Below are positions 22,096 through 37,300 of a stretch of DNA of 64,000 bases, piece by piece. Where the stretch lies: positions 11,968,846 to 12,032,845 of the forward strand of contig NC_088779.1 in assembly GCF_954871325.1 (NCBI RefSeq), read 5' to 3'. The position numbers and the translations under genes were made by a program. This DNA comes from Gordionus sp. m RMFG-2023. Taxonomy: Eukaryota; Nematomorpha; Gordioida; Chordodea; Parachordodidae. The notes below the pieces were generated by a model that saw nothing but the letters and a program-made list of their open reading frames with translations, was not told the origin of the DNA and made no database searches. Positions within the stretch are counted from its first letter, which is position 1. Every line of letters starts with the position of its first letter.

Positions 22096-24149
22096 AGGGT
22101 GGCCAGATGTCACAATTTAGCCGTGATTCTCACGATTTCATATCTAATTTTTTACTTACCCACGTTTTCTCACATTTCACGCTTTTCTCACTTTTCTTGA
22201 GTAAATTAAAATAATCACACTTAGTCTCACAATTTTCTCATGTTTTTAAATTTTTTCAAAATATTTTTAAATTTTTTTAAAATATTTTTAAAAACAAGTA
22301 TAAAATTTTAAATTAATTTTTTTTAAAAATATTTTAAAAAATTGTATTTGTTAATAGTCAACTATCCAATCATATTCATTGATCAATTACTCACAACAGA
22401 AATTCAATTTTTAGAAAGTTTATCAAGTATAATTATAATATGAATTTAAATAACTTACATATCTTTTATAGATTTTATAAATCTTATATTAAAACTCGTA
22501 AAATTTTAAATGAAATAAATTAAGGGCAAATATTATAAAAAATCTAAAAAACAATCAACCGTATTCAATACTAACGGGTGCATAAAATAAAGGTAATATA
22601 AAAACATTTCCCTTATTACTTAGATACTTCAACAAAAAGAATGGAATAAATGTTTAATTACTTAAAAATTTTTCGTCTGACAGTGAAACCCCTAAAGACA
22701 TATCTAGATGCTTGCCAGAAAATTTAAAATTCGCTGAACTTGGTATTGCTAATGTAACGGCCTATTGTACAGATAACGCATCTGTAAACTTTGGGAAAAA
22801 TTAAAGTATTTGGACATAATTGAAAAACCATAGTAATAATAATATGCCAATGAGTTGTATATGCCACATTCTTCACGATTCGTTTAAAAAGGCCATAATT
22901 TTTTTTAAATATGATAATGAGAGTATAGTAATTAAATGCTATAATGAATTTAGCAACTCGTCAAAAAGAGTTACAATTTTAAAAGAATTGGTAGAATGGT
23001 GCAATTTAGAATGATCAGAATCACTTCGCCATGTTCCAACACGCTGGCTTACATTAATCCCAACGATTAAGCGGATGCTTAAGTATTTTCAACCCCTTAA
23101 AGAATATTTTTATCATTATCAGCAACCCCACCAATTTTGAAAATAATTTTTGGAGATGATTTTGCAGAGGCATATTTAGGTGTTATTCTTAACGTTGGCA
23201 CTTTAGTCAATAACATAAATTTACAATTGCAATCTGAAGATGTGTTAGCACTATATATACATGATCTTATCTTAAAATTAAAGAATTCATTAAATTTAAA
23301 AATTCAATAAAATTTTTATGGGAGTATTTCTAAAAAATATTTTACAACATAATAATGATGTAGAAAAGGCAATAAATTTCAAAAATGAATCAAAGATATT
23401 TATAAAAAATATTATAGAATATGTAGAAAAACGTTCCGATATTATAGATAATATATGGAAATATCTAGCCCTATGACATTAAAATAATGTCCAGAATTTA
23501 AACAATTACAAAAAATCATTAGTAATTATAAAATACCAAACATAGATATAGAAATTCTCTTTGAGGAATAATCAAAATTTTATTCCTATTATGAAGAAAA
23601 ATTATCAAAAATCTATCACATGAATACCCAAGAAAAATGAATGGATTTTCTTTCTAATAAAAACTCATTGATAGAGAAAATATGCAGTTTTCTATTTTCT
23701 ATTCCGCATTCAAATGCTTCATCAGAGAGAATATTCAGTCTAATGACTATTGCTTGACGAAAAGAACGTCATCATTGGAAGCTGAACTTATGGTTAAACA
23801 AAATATAACTATTCATGTAAAGGGTTTTCAGCCTATTTCCACAGTGCCGATGGGAAATCTTTATTGCCTCTTTTAAAATCATCCATAAAATATTATAATT
23901 AATATTATGCTATATTTATAAACATGAGAAAATTATATATCATAATTGTTATTAATAAATCAATAAAGAATTTTCATTGTCTTTAAAATCTTGTTATATT
24001 AAATATACATATTAACTTAGATGAGTATGCTACATCAATTACCCCGGCCGAAGGCCCGCAAATTGGGGGATCTGGAGGGCAAAGTCTCCCATTAATTATT
24101 ATAAAAAAAACTCACGTTTTCAAGTGAAGAATATCTGGCAACCTTCCAG
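22096..24149 (+). mobile_element. hAT transposon, degenerate transposase
   Basis: Ends CAGGGTGGCCAGAT and ATCTGGCAACCTTCCAG are imperfect inverted repeats. Plus-strand remnants in order: VTAYCTDNASVNFGKN (about 22754), MSCICHILHDSFKKA with YNEFSNSSKRV (about 22847-22975), LRHVPTRWLTLIPTIKRML (about 23016), and PHSNASSERIFSLM (about 23705), the C-terminal dimerisation motif. These are diagnostic of one hAT lineage (TDNAS, CICH, VPTRW, SSER). Several stops break the frame. No clear flanking duplication. Confidence 0.75.
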
Positions 24150-24522
24150 CCCCAAACCTAAATTCTTGCCCGCGATAGGCCATATTTATTTTATAAGTAA
24201 AAATATTTTTGAATCACCCACAATTATTAAAATTTCAAAATCTGCGAAAGTAATGCTGATAACCGCAAACAAAATAAAATTATCATGAGTTCAGAATATA
24301 ATATAATTTGAATATACCATTGACCAGATTAGTAATTATTATTAGACAAATAATTAGTGTATTTTAATTAAAAATATCTAGTTAATAAAAGATATTTTAA
24401 ATATAAACTATTCTTGTTTTTTTAAGAGGAGTTAAAGAGTGTTTATATTTGCAATAAAGCAAATATTTGCTTTTCACATGTATATATATATGAAAAAATA
24501 ATGATTAGTTTTATAATTTCCC
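24150..24522. other. Upstream region of EXT1
   Basis: 373 bp between the end of the hAT and the EXT1 start codon. It should hold the EXT1 5' UTR and perhaps the promoter, but I see no motif that I can name. Confidence 0.4.
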
Positions 24523-25370
24523 ATGCATTTGAAACTTCGCTATTCGTGTCTTTTTTTCGCAATTTCATGGATCTTAATATTATATTTTATTCTTAAAAAT
24601 GAGGAACCTAAAAGAAGTTTTGAGGAAAACTATGCAGATCATTTTAATCAAATTATTAATCCAAATGCATTCTATGATAGCTATGCATTTTTTTCTCCCC
24701 CATCAAATCCAGAATACTGTAGTTTAACTAATTGTTTTAATTTTTCACGATGCAGAGATTTTACTATTTTTATTTATCCACAAACAATTAATATTTCGAC
24801 TACCTTTGAATATTTATTGGATGCCCTTAGAAAATCAAAATATATTACTAATGACATATCTAAGGCCTGCTTATTAGTTCCTTCTTTTGACTCACTAGAT
24901 AGAGATCCATTAAGCCCTCATTACAGCAAAATTGATAAGGATATTATTTTAAAAAATGCATATCAATGGAATAATGGAATAAATCATATTTTGTTCAATA
25001 TGTACTCTGGAACTTATCCAAAATATTCTGAAAAATTGGATATAAATATTGAAAATGCTATGTTGATCAGTGCAAATTTGATAACTTACAAACATAGAAA
25101 TAAATTTGACCTATCTCTTCCATTATTTAATAATAAATTTGTAGTCAATCATTTTAACAAAACCAAAATTCAAATTTATAATCCCAACAAAAAGTATTTA
25201 TTATCTTTTAAAGGTAAGAGATATCTATATGGCTATGGATCTGAAACTAGAAATTCTCTACATTATTTACATGATGGTGAGGAAATTATTTTATTGACAA
25301 CATGTAAACATGGAAATTGGGAAAAATATAAGGATGAAAGATGTGATAATGACAACACAGAATATGATAA
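24523..25370 (+). CDS. EXT1: EXT1 exon 1: signal anchor and most of the GT47 domain
   Basis: [20 protein letters not shown] aligns with human MQAKKRYFILL; hydrophobic residues 7-23 form the Golgi signal anchor. Further matches are [83 protein letters not shown] and DNDNTEY. The donor gtatat at 25371 splits a Lys codon (AA|A). Reading past the donor adds about 20 unrelated residues and then stops. Confidence 0.95.
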
Positions 25371-28300
25371 GTATATTAATTTATTTAAACATCTTTATAG
25401 AAAATTTTTATTTAACAAAAATATTTTGTAGCATTTATATTAAGTTTAAGTTTTAAAATTTATTAATTAACATTGATATCCTTATCAAGCAGAAGGAGCT
25501 TATTTAGAAAATCTTTAAAAAAAAATCTAAAATTAGCAATTAATTCAGAATATTAGTTTGTATGTTAAAAAATCACATTTTTATCAACTGATACCTAGTG
25601 TTTTTAACTGGCTCTATTTAATTAACTTTAAAAAAGGGCTACATTAAGATTTTTATCAAAATATTATTACTTAAACCTCAAAATTTTGCCATGAAGTCCA
25701 AACCGTTCCCCATACATGGGCATAAATAAATAAGCCTATGTAATTTACTCTTGACCAAAATCTTTATTTAATTTAAAAATTGCCTTAACCTAGCAGAATA
25801 TGACTTATTAGATATCTTAAAATTATTTTCTTGTTGCAGTTAATGTAACAAAAAATAGTGCACAATTTTTAACTATTTTTTTTAAACCTACAACAAATAA
25901 ATTTTAATCACAATATTTCCATTAATATTCATTTATCTTTAAAACATGTAAACAAAATTTAAAAATAAAAAAAAGAATATATATATTAAAAGTGAATGTA
26001 TATTTTAAAAATATCGATGGCTCTAAAAAGAGCTTATAGTAAAAATGTTCTTAAAAAACAGGTATAATTATGTTTAAAAATTTCTAATTGAAGTTTTTGT
26101 TTAAGAAAAATTGATTCACGTTTTTTGTTTGTAATGTTAAAAATTTTACTTGCTAAAATTTAAAAAAAAATAAAAAAAATATGATAATTGTGAGAAATTG
26201 CCATCTATGGGTTAAATAAAGTTATTTAGTATTGAGTATTTATTAATTTTTTTATTTTCCACATTAGTAAGAGGGTTTGAATTAATTGATGAGAGATGCA
26301 GGTTGCGTCCCAAATTAGGGATTTCCCATTGGACCATGGGGTGAGGTTTGTTGGTTCTAGGATGTTAGGTTTTAGCCTTATTAAGAGCGTTATGGATGAT
26401 TTTATTTATAGTTTTATGCCAGAGGTGTTGGCTGCGGGAGCAGTTTAAGCCGTGTTTTGCGTTTGGTTGAACGGGTAGGTTGCAAAGGTGGCAAGTGTGA
26501 ATGTGTAAGCGAGCATCCAAGTCTAAATCCTATGGTAACTCTCAGTTGGTCATTGGTTAAGATTATCAAGGGTTAGGCTTAGAAGTGCTTCGATGCAATT
26601 GTATTTAATTCTGATCATTAATTTATTATTATGAAATTATTCAAAAAAATATTATATAATCATGATAAATAAATTATTTAGTCAATATTTTTTTATTTTT
26701 TTTTCCCCATAAATTTTAAAGTATTGACACTTAAATATGCTTGAATACTATCTGTCAATATGTTTTGTTCACCCTTAATAGAATTCTTTTTTTGTATTAG
26801 TCAGATGCAAATTGGTGAGAAGCTCAGCCCAATTCTTGTCAAAATAGTTTTAAATTTTTTTGGGGCCTCACACTTGAAATAAGAAACCAAAATTTTGGGA
26901 TAGGCTCATGCCTAAAAAATGAATAGGGTTCTAATCATTATTGCTATTAGCTAAAAACTTGCCAAGATGCATTTTCAATTCTTAGGAATGCAAAATTGTT
27001 AAAACCCTGCCTTCTTACTCAGGACTTCTTTAATATTATATAAAATTAATTCTTTTTTGGTTATTTTGGTACAATTTATAAAAAATTAAATATTTTAAAT
27101 TTGAGTATATGACCAATTTATAAAATATATACACACTTGAATCAGGTTTATCCCAGTTTAGGATTTTATACAAATACAAGTAAGTTTAGTGTCCATTTTT
27201 AAAAAAATATTTGAAAAAATTTTTTTTTATTTTGTAACCATTTTCGTTTTTCTATATCCATGTTTAGGTGATAAGCAGATTTTCATATAGTAATGTTGTG
27301 TTGCACTGAAGAGCTATGATAGAACTTTATAATAAAATTTAAATAATATTTTTAATTAAAATATTTTTGAGATATATTTAAAATTAAATGTAGTTTATTT
27401 TGGAATTTTTGCTTTTTTAAGTGTGGCCAATGGACATATATCAGGAACTGAGCCAAGTTGAGAATTATAATCTTATATATCGTCATACAAATTTTTGAGT
27501 AAATTAAAGAGGTTTGGGTTGAGAATCAGGGTTTTTGATTGATTACATATGAAATGAATTTTGCATTTGTAGCATCCACCTGCACCGAAAAACCAAACCT
27601 CCTTAATCAATTTTTATTTAAATATTTTATTCAATAATTAAAATATAAAGCTCCTGATAAAAACTTAAATAATACGATTAGATTATAATTTCAATGAATC
27701 ACACTAAAAATAAATAAATTCTAAAAACATTTAATTATTTTTATTTTATGTATCTAATAAATAATCATAATAATTTAAATAGCCTATAAAATACAGCAAT
27801 TTAAAATAAAACGGGCTATTTATAGTTATTTATATTTTATTATATAAAATAATAAATATTATAAATGTGTCTTTAAATTAGAACTTGAAGATTTTGAAAC
27901 TGATATTATACTTTTAGACATATTTTACATTTGGTAATGATAGAATTAGTTCCTTGGACATAGGATGTTACTGTCAGTATTATATTTGGGCCATAGTAAA
28001 GTTAATTCATCTGATTCTGAATTAGATAATTATGATGAAATAAGAACACAAATGCTTATGCTAATCTTTAAAATATAAATAATAATATTCTAATTAGAAA
28101 TGTCAAATAAATTGATATATTTTAATATTCTTGCAAAAAACAAGGTGCTGATATTTTTAATTTAGAATATATTTTATAAAAATTTTTTAATTTTTGTATA
28201 TTTAAATAAATTCGGGCCGGGCGGACAAATATTCGTTCAGGAACGGGCTGGGAAGGACAAATTTTTTAAAAAAATTTTCTAGCCAGGCCGGGCTTGAAAA

Positions 28301-31300
28301 TTATTTTGTGATTAAAAATAACCCTTTTTTTTAAAAAAAATAGGATTTAACGTATTTTATTTTCAAATGAATAAAAATAAGATTTTTTAAAAAATTTAAT
28401 GAACGTAAGGCACGAACGCGTTCACGTTCAAAGTTCGTCTAAAATATAAGGAACAAACCGTTCATCATTTTTTTTATTCAAAAAAAAATGAACTTCTCAC
28501 CTAATTAATAATTTTGCATATATTATAAGTTCTTTCATATTTTGAAAAAATAATTCCTTTATCTCGTTACATTTACAAAGATATTAACGAAATGAGATTA
28601 TTTTTTAAAAAATAATCTTTCTTGGTTAAAAATTAAAACTGAGAAATAATAAAGCCTCAGGTTTAGTACTCATTTGGTGCAAAACACTTAAAAACAGCAA
28701 CCGATGACATAACTAAAATAAAGATGGTCTATATTATAGATTTTTTTCTACGGCAGTCATATTTAAATATCCTAAATGAACTATTTTATTAAAATTTATA
28801 TATTTAAGTTAAGACAAAGGGCGCAAAAATATTTCATTCATTTTATGAAAAAGAGATATAGTAAAACAAAATGTGTATTAAATTTTTTAATCTAAAATAT
28901 TATCAATTTATTTAAATATATTCGATAAACCATAGCATGCGCCTCCAACGGATAAAGTAATTCAAATACTTTAATTTTTCACAAAATTTATTTTAAAGGC
29001 TAATACCTTAAATTTAAAAAAAAGCATCCAAAACCCACCCTTAAATTAATTAAATTATACTGCAGTTCTCGGGCATAGGCTCTTGTTTTTGACCCGCTCT
29101 CTTTTTTTACAAAGCTTATGGGTGTCTGCAACCGGCTTACCCACAAACATATAGAGGGCTCCTCATATTTTACTTTGTACCCAAATTAAATTTTGTTCCA
29201 ATTAGATGGAAATGTGGAAACCTAGTGTAGCCCTGTTGTATTTTCAACGCTAGAGGGCAATGCGCTATATATCACGTATCACGTAAATATATATTAATTT
29301 TTTTGAATTTCGTTTTTCGACATTATAATTTTAAAATTTTTTAATATAAATTTTTAGCTATTTTAAAATATTGTTGTTCTCAGCATTTTATATTTTAAAA
29401 TTAATAATATATATTTAACTATTTTTTCTTTCTACCTAGAAAATTATGTAATAACTTTTTAACTTAAAATTTAAATTTTCCAAGAAACTAAAATTTTTCC
29501 TGCTTTTATCCGTTTCCTAAAAATTGTTTTTAAAATAAATAAATAAATAATATTATTGACTCTATGACTGCTGATATTTATTATATTATTATTTGTTCAG
29601 AAGAAAGTAATTTTTTTATGTGTTACTTGATTTATAGCGCTTATGCCGCCTATCGTTGAAGGTTCAACAGAGTCACGCTAGGTATTTCTCATTTCCATCA
29701 TTAAATTAAATTGGATGAAAAATTAAAAATGAGGAGCCCTCTACACATTTGTGGGTAAGCCGCCTTACTTGTGCGCACAACAATTTGAACTGTTATTTAA
29801 ACTTCCATAGGCTAAGAAGAAAAGAGTGGGCAAAACAAAAACCTATACCCAAGAACTTCAGCATAATTTAATTACTCTAAGGGGTGGCTTTTTAAGAATT
29901 CATTAGTGTAAAGTCTTCAATGATTAAGTATAGATATTGAGAGATTTAATGTTCATATCAATTTAATTTCAGTCTTGTTCAGATTTATTTCAAAACATTT
30001 CTATATTTCTTAATTTTGTAAATAAAATTATTTAACTTGTAAAAATTATAAGAATATATAATAACATTTTTTTTGCAAGTCAATAATTTTATTTTCAAAT
30101 TAATTAAAAAATAATGTTTTCCATCAAATCTGGTCTACACTATATATTATTTAACTTCTGGTGTAATAAGATGTTCAATTTTAATATTCTAGTTCTATTA
30201 ATATGGCAGAAAAAGTTCGGTAATAACTTTTTAATCTTGATATTCCATTATTTGCATTTATAAAATCCACTTCTAACTAAAAACCGAAACTCCATAATCG
30301 ACAGGATTTATCAAATAATTTTTTTTAAAAAAAACGTCAATATCATTTATTTATACAAAATACTATTCTCAGAATAAAATAAATTGTTTTTTTAAAATAA
30401 TTGTATTCTTTTGTTTGTTCATTAGAACTTCCTATTTGATAAATTTTTAGAAAAAACAGCTGATTATTCACGCCATAGCTCTGCATTCCCATAACACTTT
30501 TTCGCTTTTAGAATATTAAATAACTTGTTTCGAAGTTTACTATGGACAAATTTAAGAATGAAATTTTTCCCATTTTATCTTCTGAACGATTTCATTAGCA
30601 AGAATCATCATAAAAAATACAGTTATATTTTAAATCGAGCCTAATTCCATATTGATTCCTTTAGAGCCCCCCTCCCCTTCGAAAAATATTTTAAAATGTG
30701 CTCATCAAATTCTCCATATATTGACCTGACACACTCAAGTGTCGCCATCTTGGTAATAATATAAAATAATATTAAAAACTAATTATCGTTTTTTGTTGCT
30801 ACCTCAATATTACTCATAAATACCTATTTATTTTAAACAGTTTTTATCAATTTTTTTTTAGTTAATAGGACTAACAGATTTTAAAGGGGCATTTGCCCTC
30901 TCTGTAACTCAAAAATTAAAAATCGTTATTTTTATTTAGTTAAATTTTTTTAAATTAAACAGATCAACCACATAATCTCTACAATTTATCGGAAAAACAT
31001 TTATTAACATTTATTTAATTAATGTACCTTTAAAATGGGTAAATAAGTAGATTTAGTGAGCTGTATTTTTGCATTTAATAATTGTTCATTCTAAACAGTA
31101 AATAAGACACATATCTTATAGGCACTACTCCCCTTTAGCCCTTACAAGTCGACCCTTAGATCCGGCTCAGGCCTAACGATATATGTATTTTTTTAAATCG
31201 AGCCGGATTCGAGCTTTAAAAATATTTTTTTAAAAATAATGAAATGGCAAATTAGGTTTTTTTCTCTTTTAAATTTGAATTTCATTTAGGATTAAGCAAT

Positions 31301-34300
31301 TTAATAATTTTTTTAAAAAGTTTTAGTTTAGAAAAAATACGCTTAATTTATACAAATTCGAATCGGCCCATAAGAATATAAAATAATTGAATTAACAGGG
31401 AGTTATCCCTCTACTCTAGTCGCCCACATCAAATTTGTACTATATTTCATTTTTAAGTAAAATCATGGACGAGTATTATGTGTAATAAATAGACGATTCC
31501 CAAGCTACTCACTTTTAGAATATCGCATGGTTCGGGTCGATTCGATCTAAATTAATAATTTTTCTTACTCGGGTCTTAAAAATGAATATAAATTTTGGTT
31601 CAGATTGTTCCTAATCTTTAGACGAAGTGCGGTTCATTTAGTCATAGTGTTTTAAATTAGAAACAAAATATCCAAAACTAGGAGTTTGGAACACGAAAAG
31701 CGGGAAAACGTTATTGAACATTTTAGCGATCCAAGAAATAAATTTCGCCGGAAAAAGTATTCTTAGGCCACTTCTCAGCTTGATTGTATTTGTTCTTCAT
31801 TTCTAAATTCTATTCAAAGTAGCAGCCTAGCACCATTTTTTGAGTTTTTTTTTAAAAAAAAATAAATTTTGTCATAAGGATAATATCTAAAAAATAATTA
31901 TCTAGAACAAATATTCTGAATTCTTAAAATGAAAAAAGACGACTCAGAAGGACAATAAGAATTTACTTGACTATAAAGAAATTTTTGTCGAAAAATACAA
32001 ATTTAATTGAAATAAGCGCGATCTGAGTTCATTTCCGGTATTTTAATATAAATATTGCATTTTAATTCCTCCTATAATCAGGCCCGTGAATCCAAATTAA
32101 GATTCAGGAAGCTCTATTTAGCGAAAATACAGACTTAATTAAAACTAATTTTTTGAAAGATGTATGAATCAGCTATGGTCCATGATTTCAAGTTGCTGGG
32201 TTGTCCATAAATGGGTCCCTGTATACCTAAAACGAATTATTTGTTATTCGATATTTGATTCGATACGTATTTTACGAATACGAATAACACAATTATTCGA
32301 TTCGAAAATTCGAATCGAATTCGAATAAGAAAAATATATTATTCGTTGAATAATTTTTTGATCGAATTATTCGAGATTATTCGACTAAAATAATTTATAG
32401 TATTAATATATAATGGAAAATAATCATATATAAATCATATATTATTATTAGGAATTATTTGAAATTATTTCAATTTAATAAAATCTCCTAGTGGAATAAT
32501 GAAAATTGCGCCAAATTTTGAAACTCCATTTTAATTTATCTCATAATACACCATTACTTTAGAAATTTCTTTTATGATAGAGATGGACGAAGAAGGTAAT
32601 TTATATAACACATAACATATACAATTATAATAAACTGTTAATCCCATCACATCAAGAATGACGGGCAAACCTGATATTTCTCTTTCATTTGATGATGGAG
32701 AAATCATAAATTTGACTTTTTGCCTAAAGTTTTTACCATTTTATTTGTAAAATATTGCTAATGCCGTGTTATCTAAAATGGCGAAGGACATATTGTCGAT
32801 ACAGGGATCTTCAACCCCATGTGAGCGACTCTTTTCTGTTGGAGCTCATATGGTTACAAAATACAGAATGTCGTTAAAGGAGGAAACAATCCGAAAAACT
32901 TTATGTTTGAAAAATTGGCTGTTGTCTGATTTATCTTCTACATTATAGATATGAATATTATATTGATTTTTCCACATTGTATATAAATATATTATACATG
33001 TATGCTTCTATTTTGTCTTACTAATAAAATTTGTTTGTCTTTATCCTTAGTTAAATTTTACAAAATAAATTTTATAATAGATCTTTTTTGATTCATGGTA
33101 AATAAAATTTTCGAATCGAATCGAATAATCATTTTATTATTCATACGAATACGAATAATGTAATTATTCGATTCGATTCGTATTTTGTAGGTATAGGTCC
33201 CTGTTTGGTCTGTGTTATAAAAATATTCAGTCAAACATTTTAAATGTGTAAACCTCAAGTTGGGTTTAGAATGCCTGTTATATACCTTTCTGAGTTAGAA
33301 ATTTCAGATATAACATTTCTATTCAATTTCTAAAAAGAAGACAATTATTTTATTTTTTTTTAAAAATATTGTTTATTATTATTTTTTGCTACCACATAGA
33401 TATGATTACGACTCGCTACTTACGAACAGCATTTTTTGCCTCGTTCCTCGAGGGAGAAGACTGGCCAGCTACCGTTTTTTAGAAGTTCTAAGGTTCGGTT
33501 GTATACCCGTTATCCTCAGTAATGGGTGGCTCTTACCCTTTTCAGAGGTCATCGATTGGTCCGAAGCCTCTATCGTCTACGACGAGGACAATCTTTACAT
33601 GGTGAGCCACTTCTTTAAATCAAAATATAAATATTTTAAATTTAAAAACTAAACTATAATTTTTGAATAATTAATAGGAAATTTTTATTAAAATGATAAA
33701 ATAAGGGAAAAAATAATCATACTTGACACACGACAAGACACTCTATAAGCATTTAACCCCCCCCCCCCCAACAAAACTGATTAAAACTTCATAATTCTTA
33801 TTTTTTGTCGCCATTTTTCTGTATGGAATGGTCAAATTAAAATCATCATTCATTATTGAAGTGTTTAATATTTGTCGCATTTTTTTAAGCTCCAAACACA
33901 TGTCAGATAAAACTAGCTTTAAACTATCATTCTACTATTCTTAAGGGGAGGGGACTGCAAACTGATGTATTTTTTTTATCATTTCATAAGTTTTCTTTCA
34001 AATTTCTAATCTTTTTCAATATATTTCACCCCCCCCCCCCCCTAGTTTGCTCACATTTTAAATATAAATTAATAAATTCTAGTAAAATGTATAATGACAT
34101 CAATTTTATCATTTTATTCTCAAGACGAGCAGAATTCCCGCCAGGAATGGCGGGGAATTATAATATTTCCGTTAATCTGATGATGTATGAATCAGAAATC
34201 TTCCCTCTATTTGATGATCGATGATTCAGAAATTCTCATTTGTTTGATGATGGATAAATCAGAAATTTTCTCTTTATTAGATTTAATGATTGATAAATCA

Positions 34301-37300
34301 GGAAAATAAAGGTTAATTTCTGAATCATAGCTCTCGTCAAATATGACAGGGAATAGGAATTGCCTTAATTATCATGGGTGAATCCACATTTCCCCTTTAT
34401 TTAAGATGGATAAATCAGCTTAAATCAAAAAAATAAAGGGGAAATTTTTGTTCTATCTATCATTGAATAAAGAAAAGATAAATTCCCTATCATTCATGAA
34501 GGGTGAAATGAAAAAATTCAAATATAAAATAACTAAGTGTTACATAATCGCGAACGATTCAAATATATCCAGCTTATATCTAGAAGAATATAGTGTAATT
34601 ATGATATTTCAGTATGTTTAATTTGATTTTAGCTAAATTATTTCACCTCTTTATAAGGATTGGTTTAATCACCAAAAGTGGTATAATATTTATCACTTCA
34701 ACTTATAATATTTACATTCAACCTTTGAATATTTTTATCTTGAGTTTTTATATTTACTCCAGACACAATTTTAATTTTTCAAAAATTTTCGATGGTAGAA
34801 AGAAAATTTCTTAGGTTATATAAATTTTTATATTGTTCTTTAATAAATTTCAAGTATCGAATTATTCCTCATCACCAAATAGAATGTATATATTCTTTTA
34901 GTTACAAAACAGAAATTCTGATTGTATGCGAAAAAATGTGTTCTTTCATATAACATCTCTGGACTGATTATAAAGGATCAAGCCACAAAAATTTCAAAGG
35001 CTGATTGTAAGTTTTATAAGTTGAAGGCATAAATATTTTACAACTTTTGGTATATAAACTAATGCCTATAAAGAAGTAAAATAATTTAGCTAAAATCAAA
35101 TGATAATTATCTGAAATATCATATATTTCTCACATGAAGCTTTCAATTTCAAGTATCTCACTTCATCTCCATCAAACAATGAATACTTATATTCTTCTAG
35201 ATATAAACCAGAAAATTCTGAATCGCATATGATTATGTGTTATGTTATCTAAGCATAAATTACAAATCAGGAGAAATGTATTATTCCCCGTCATTGTCGG
35301 ATTACCTGCTCATTTAAATATAACTTTTTTTATATCTAAAAAATATTATAATATGACCACTCTATAAAAAGATGATAGATATTAGGGCTACCAGGTGCTT
35401 CAGTTTGACCAAACCAATTTTGTAAAAAATCTTTTAGAAACAAATTTTTGTGATATTTCTGAATCATTTTAAAATTAATCCTTTATATAGTCAAACAGAA
35501 TTTTGATCAAATATTTCCCATGTTTCGCCTATAAAACCCAGGCGAGTACGCAGCGGGGGGTGACAGGGGACAACCCCCCCCCCCCCTTAAGCTAAAAAAT
35601 GCAAATGCCGGATATATTTTTCAAAAATATTATTGTTTATATTAATTTTTTGTTAAATTTATTCCTATCTCATATTAAATATTTAATTACATTTATTTAT
35701 CACATTCGTCTACTAAGTTATTTTATCAATTAATTCGATTTCAAGTTTTCCGGCGTGAAATTTACTTATTATTTTCAAATTTTTAGTGGCGTAATTTTTA
35801 TCTACCCTTTTCAAATTTCTAGTCAAATAATAATTATTTCTGAAACTCCTTGTCCAACAGGGAGAAAGAAATTGCTAGCTTGTCCAACGAGATAGAGTCT
35901 TCGCCATCAAGCAGTAACAGCTTTTATGGAATTAGAAGAGCCGATTATTTGCTATTACTGAAATATCACAATGGCCTGAAAGAAATATTTCCTCAGAAGC
36001 AAGAAAATTATTGGATTCAATGCTTATTCCAAATTTTTTTCTCATTAGAATGTATTATTTAATTATACAACTATATGTAATACTTTTCAAAAACATGACA
36101 TTGACTTGATTAAGAAGATGAGAATAGCGGAGAGAATTTTATTAGAACTCAAGGAAATTAGGGCTAATGTTGATGAAGAATTTCATATTTTATATGTTAT
36201 TGTTGAATCAAAAGTAGAGCGTTAAAACATTAATATAGGATCAGTAGAAGAGTATTATAAAACAAATGTCCTTAAATATATTTATAACCGAAATAAACGA
36301 GTGGTTTTTAATTCATCATGCAGTACTTACCAATCTGCAGATATTACTTCCACAAAAAAAAATATTTGTTAGATTTTTATCATGAAGATGTTAAAGTATC
36401 TTATGATGTTTTATTAGCTGAATAACTATGTTTATTAACTATGGTTGATATAGTCCCCAAAAATTCTATAGTAATAATCTTAACAAAGCACGTTATTTTA
36501 TAAAGGAGCGCCATCTATTTTTGAAAAAATATTTATTTTTTGATTTTTTAAATCGTAATAACTAAAAGCCTTATGGCTGTCCCAAGTTTAAATTTTTTTT
36601 ATGAATAGATATAAGGTTAGAGAATAAAAAAATATTAAATTCAAAAAAATTTAGAAAGCGAAACACCTGGAGTTTTCATGTTTAAAATTTATAACGTAAA
36701 TAAAAATCGCAACAATATTATTTCAAAAAAATCCTTTATAATAAAAGGCCTTTAATAGAGTTACAAAATGACATATAACTTATATTTTTAAAATCATTAT
36801 TTTTTTTAACTTATATCCATTTTAAAAAATCGTATTTTTCGAAAAAAGGTCATTTTTGGCACTTTTGACCATCTCAGGAACTATGAGTACTAGGAGGCTA
36901 AAATTTTGGATTCGATGCTTTCAAATGATATTCTATCAGCATACAAAATTTTATCGAAATTATCGATTTGGTATGGAATTACCCATATACAACCCGGCCC
37001 AGATATTTTTATAAAAAAATTTTCAAGCCCCGCCCGGGTGTTTTTTTAAAAAAAATTTTGGGTCCGGCCCGTATATATTTAAAAAATTAAAATACGGTCC
37101 TTGCAGGTCTCTGAAAAACATACTAAGAAGTACTACTTCTGAAAGTAGATCGAAAGGTTTAGATCTTTTGAATATTCATAGGCATTTGACGATAAGCAAG
37201 GATGAGATAATTGAAAAATTAGCTCAATCCCAACTAAGATTGGTTTTTACATGTAAATATATAACATACAAAATACAATTATTCCTAAAAAACTTTTTGT

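Larger units (their letters stand above)
25371..33399 (+). other. EXT1 intron 1 (8 kb)
   Basis: Contains a retroelement nuclease fragment (26288-26532), a GGCC repeat (28205), a foldback element (29018-29897) and a deleted hAT (32222-33195). The stretches 26600-28200 and 29900-32200 are A/T-rich with nothing I can name beyond scattered degenerate gc-rich words near 31140-31230 and 31500-31640. Confidence 0.8.

Noticed and set aside
24301-24522. Divergent promoter shared by EXT1 and the SIKE1-like gene
   Set aside because: The readable SIKE1 exon is nearly 10 kb away and I found no minus-strand first exon here.
35850-36062. 70-codon open frame as a host gene
   Set aside because: Falls within the hAT at 35539-37623 and matches the same region of its other copies.
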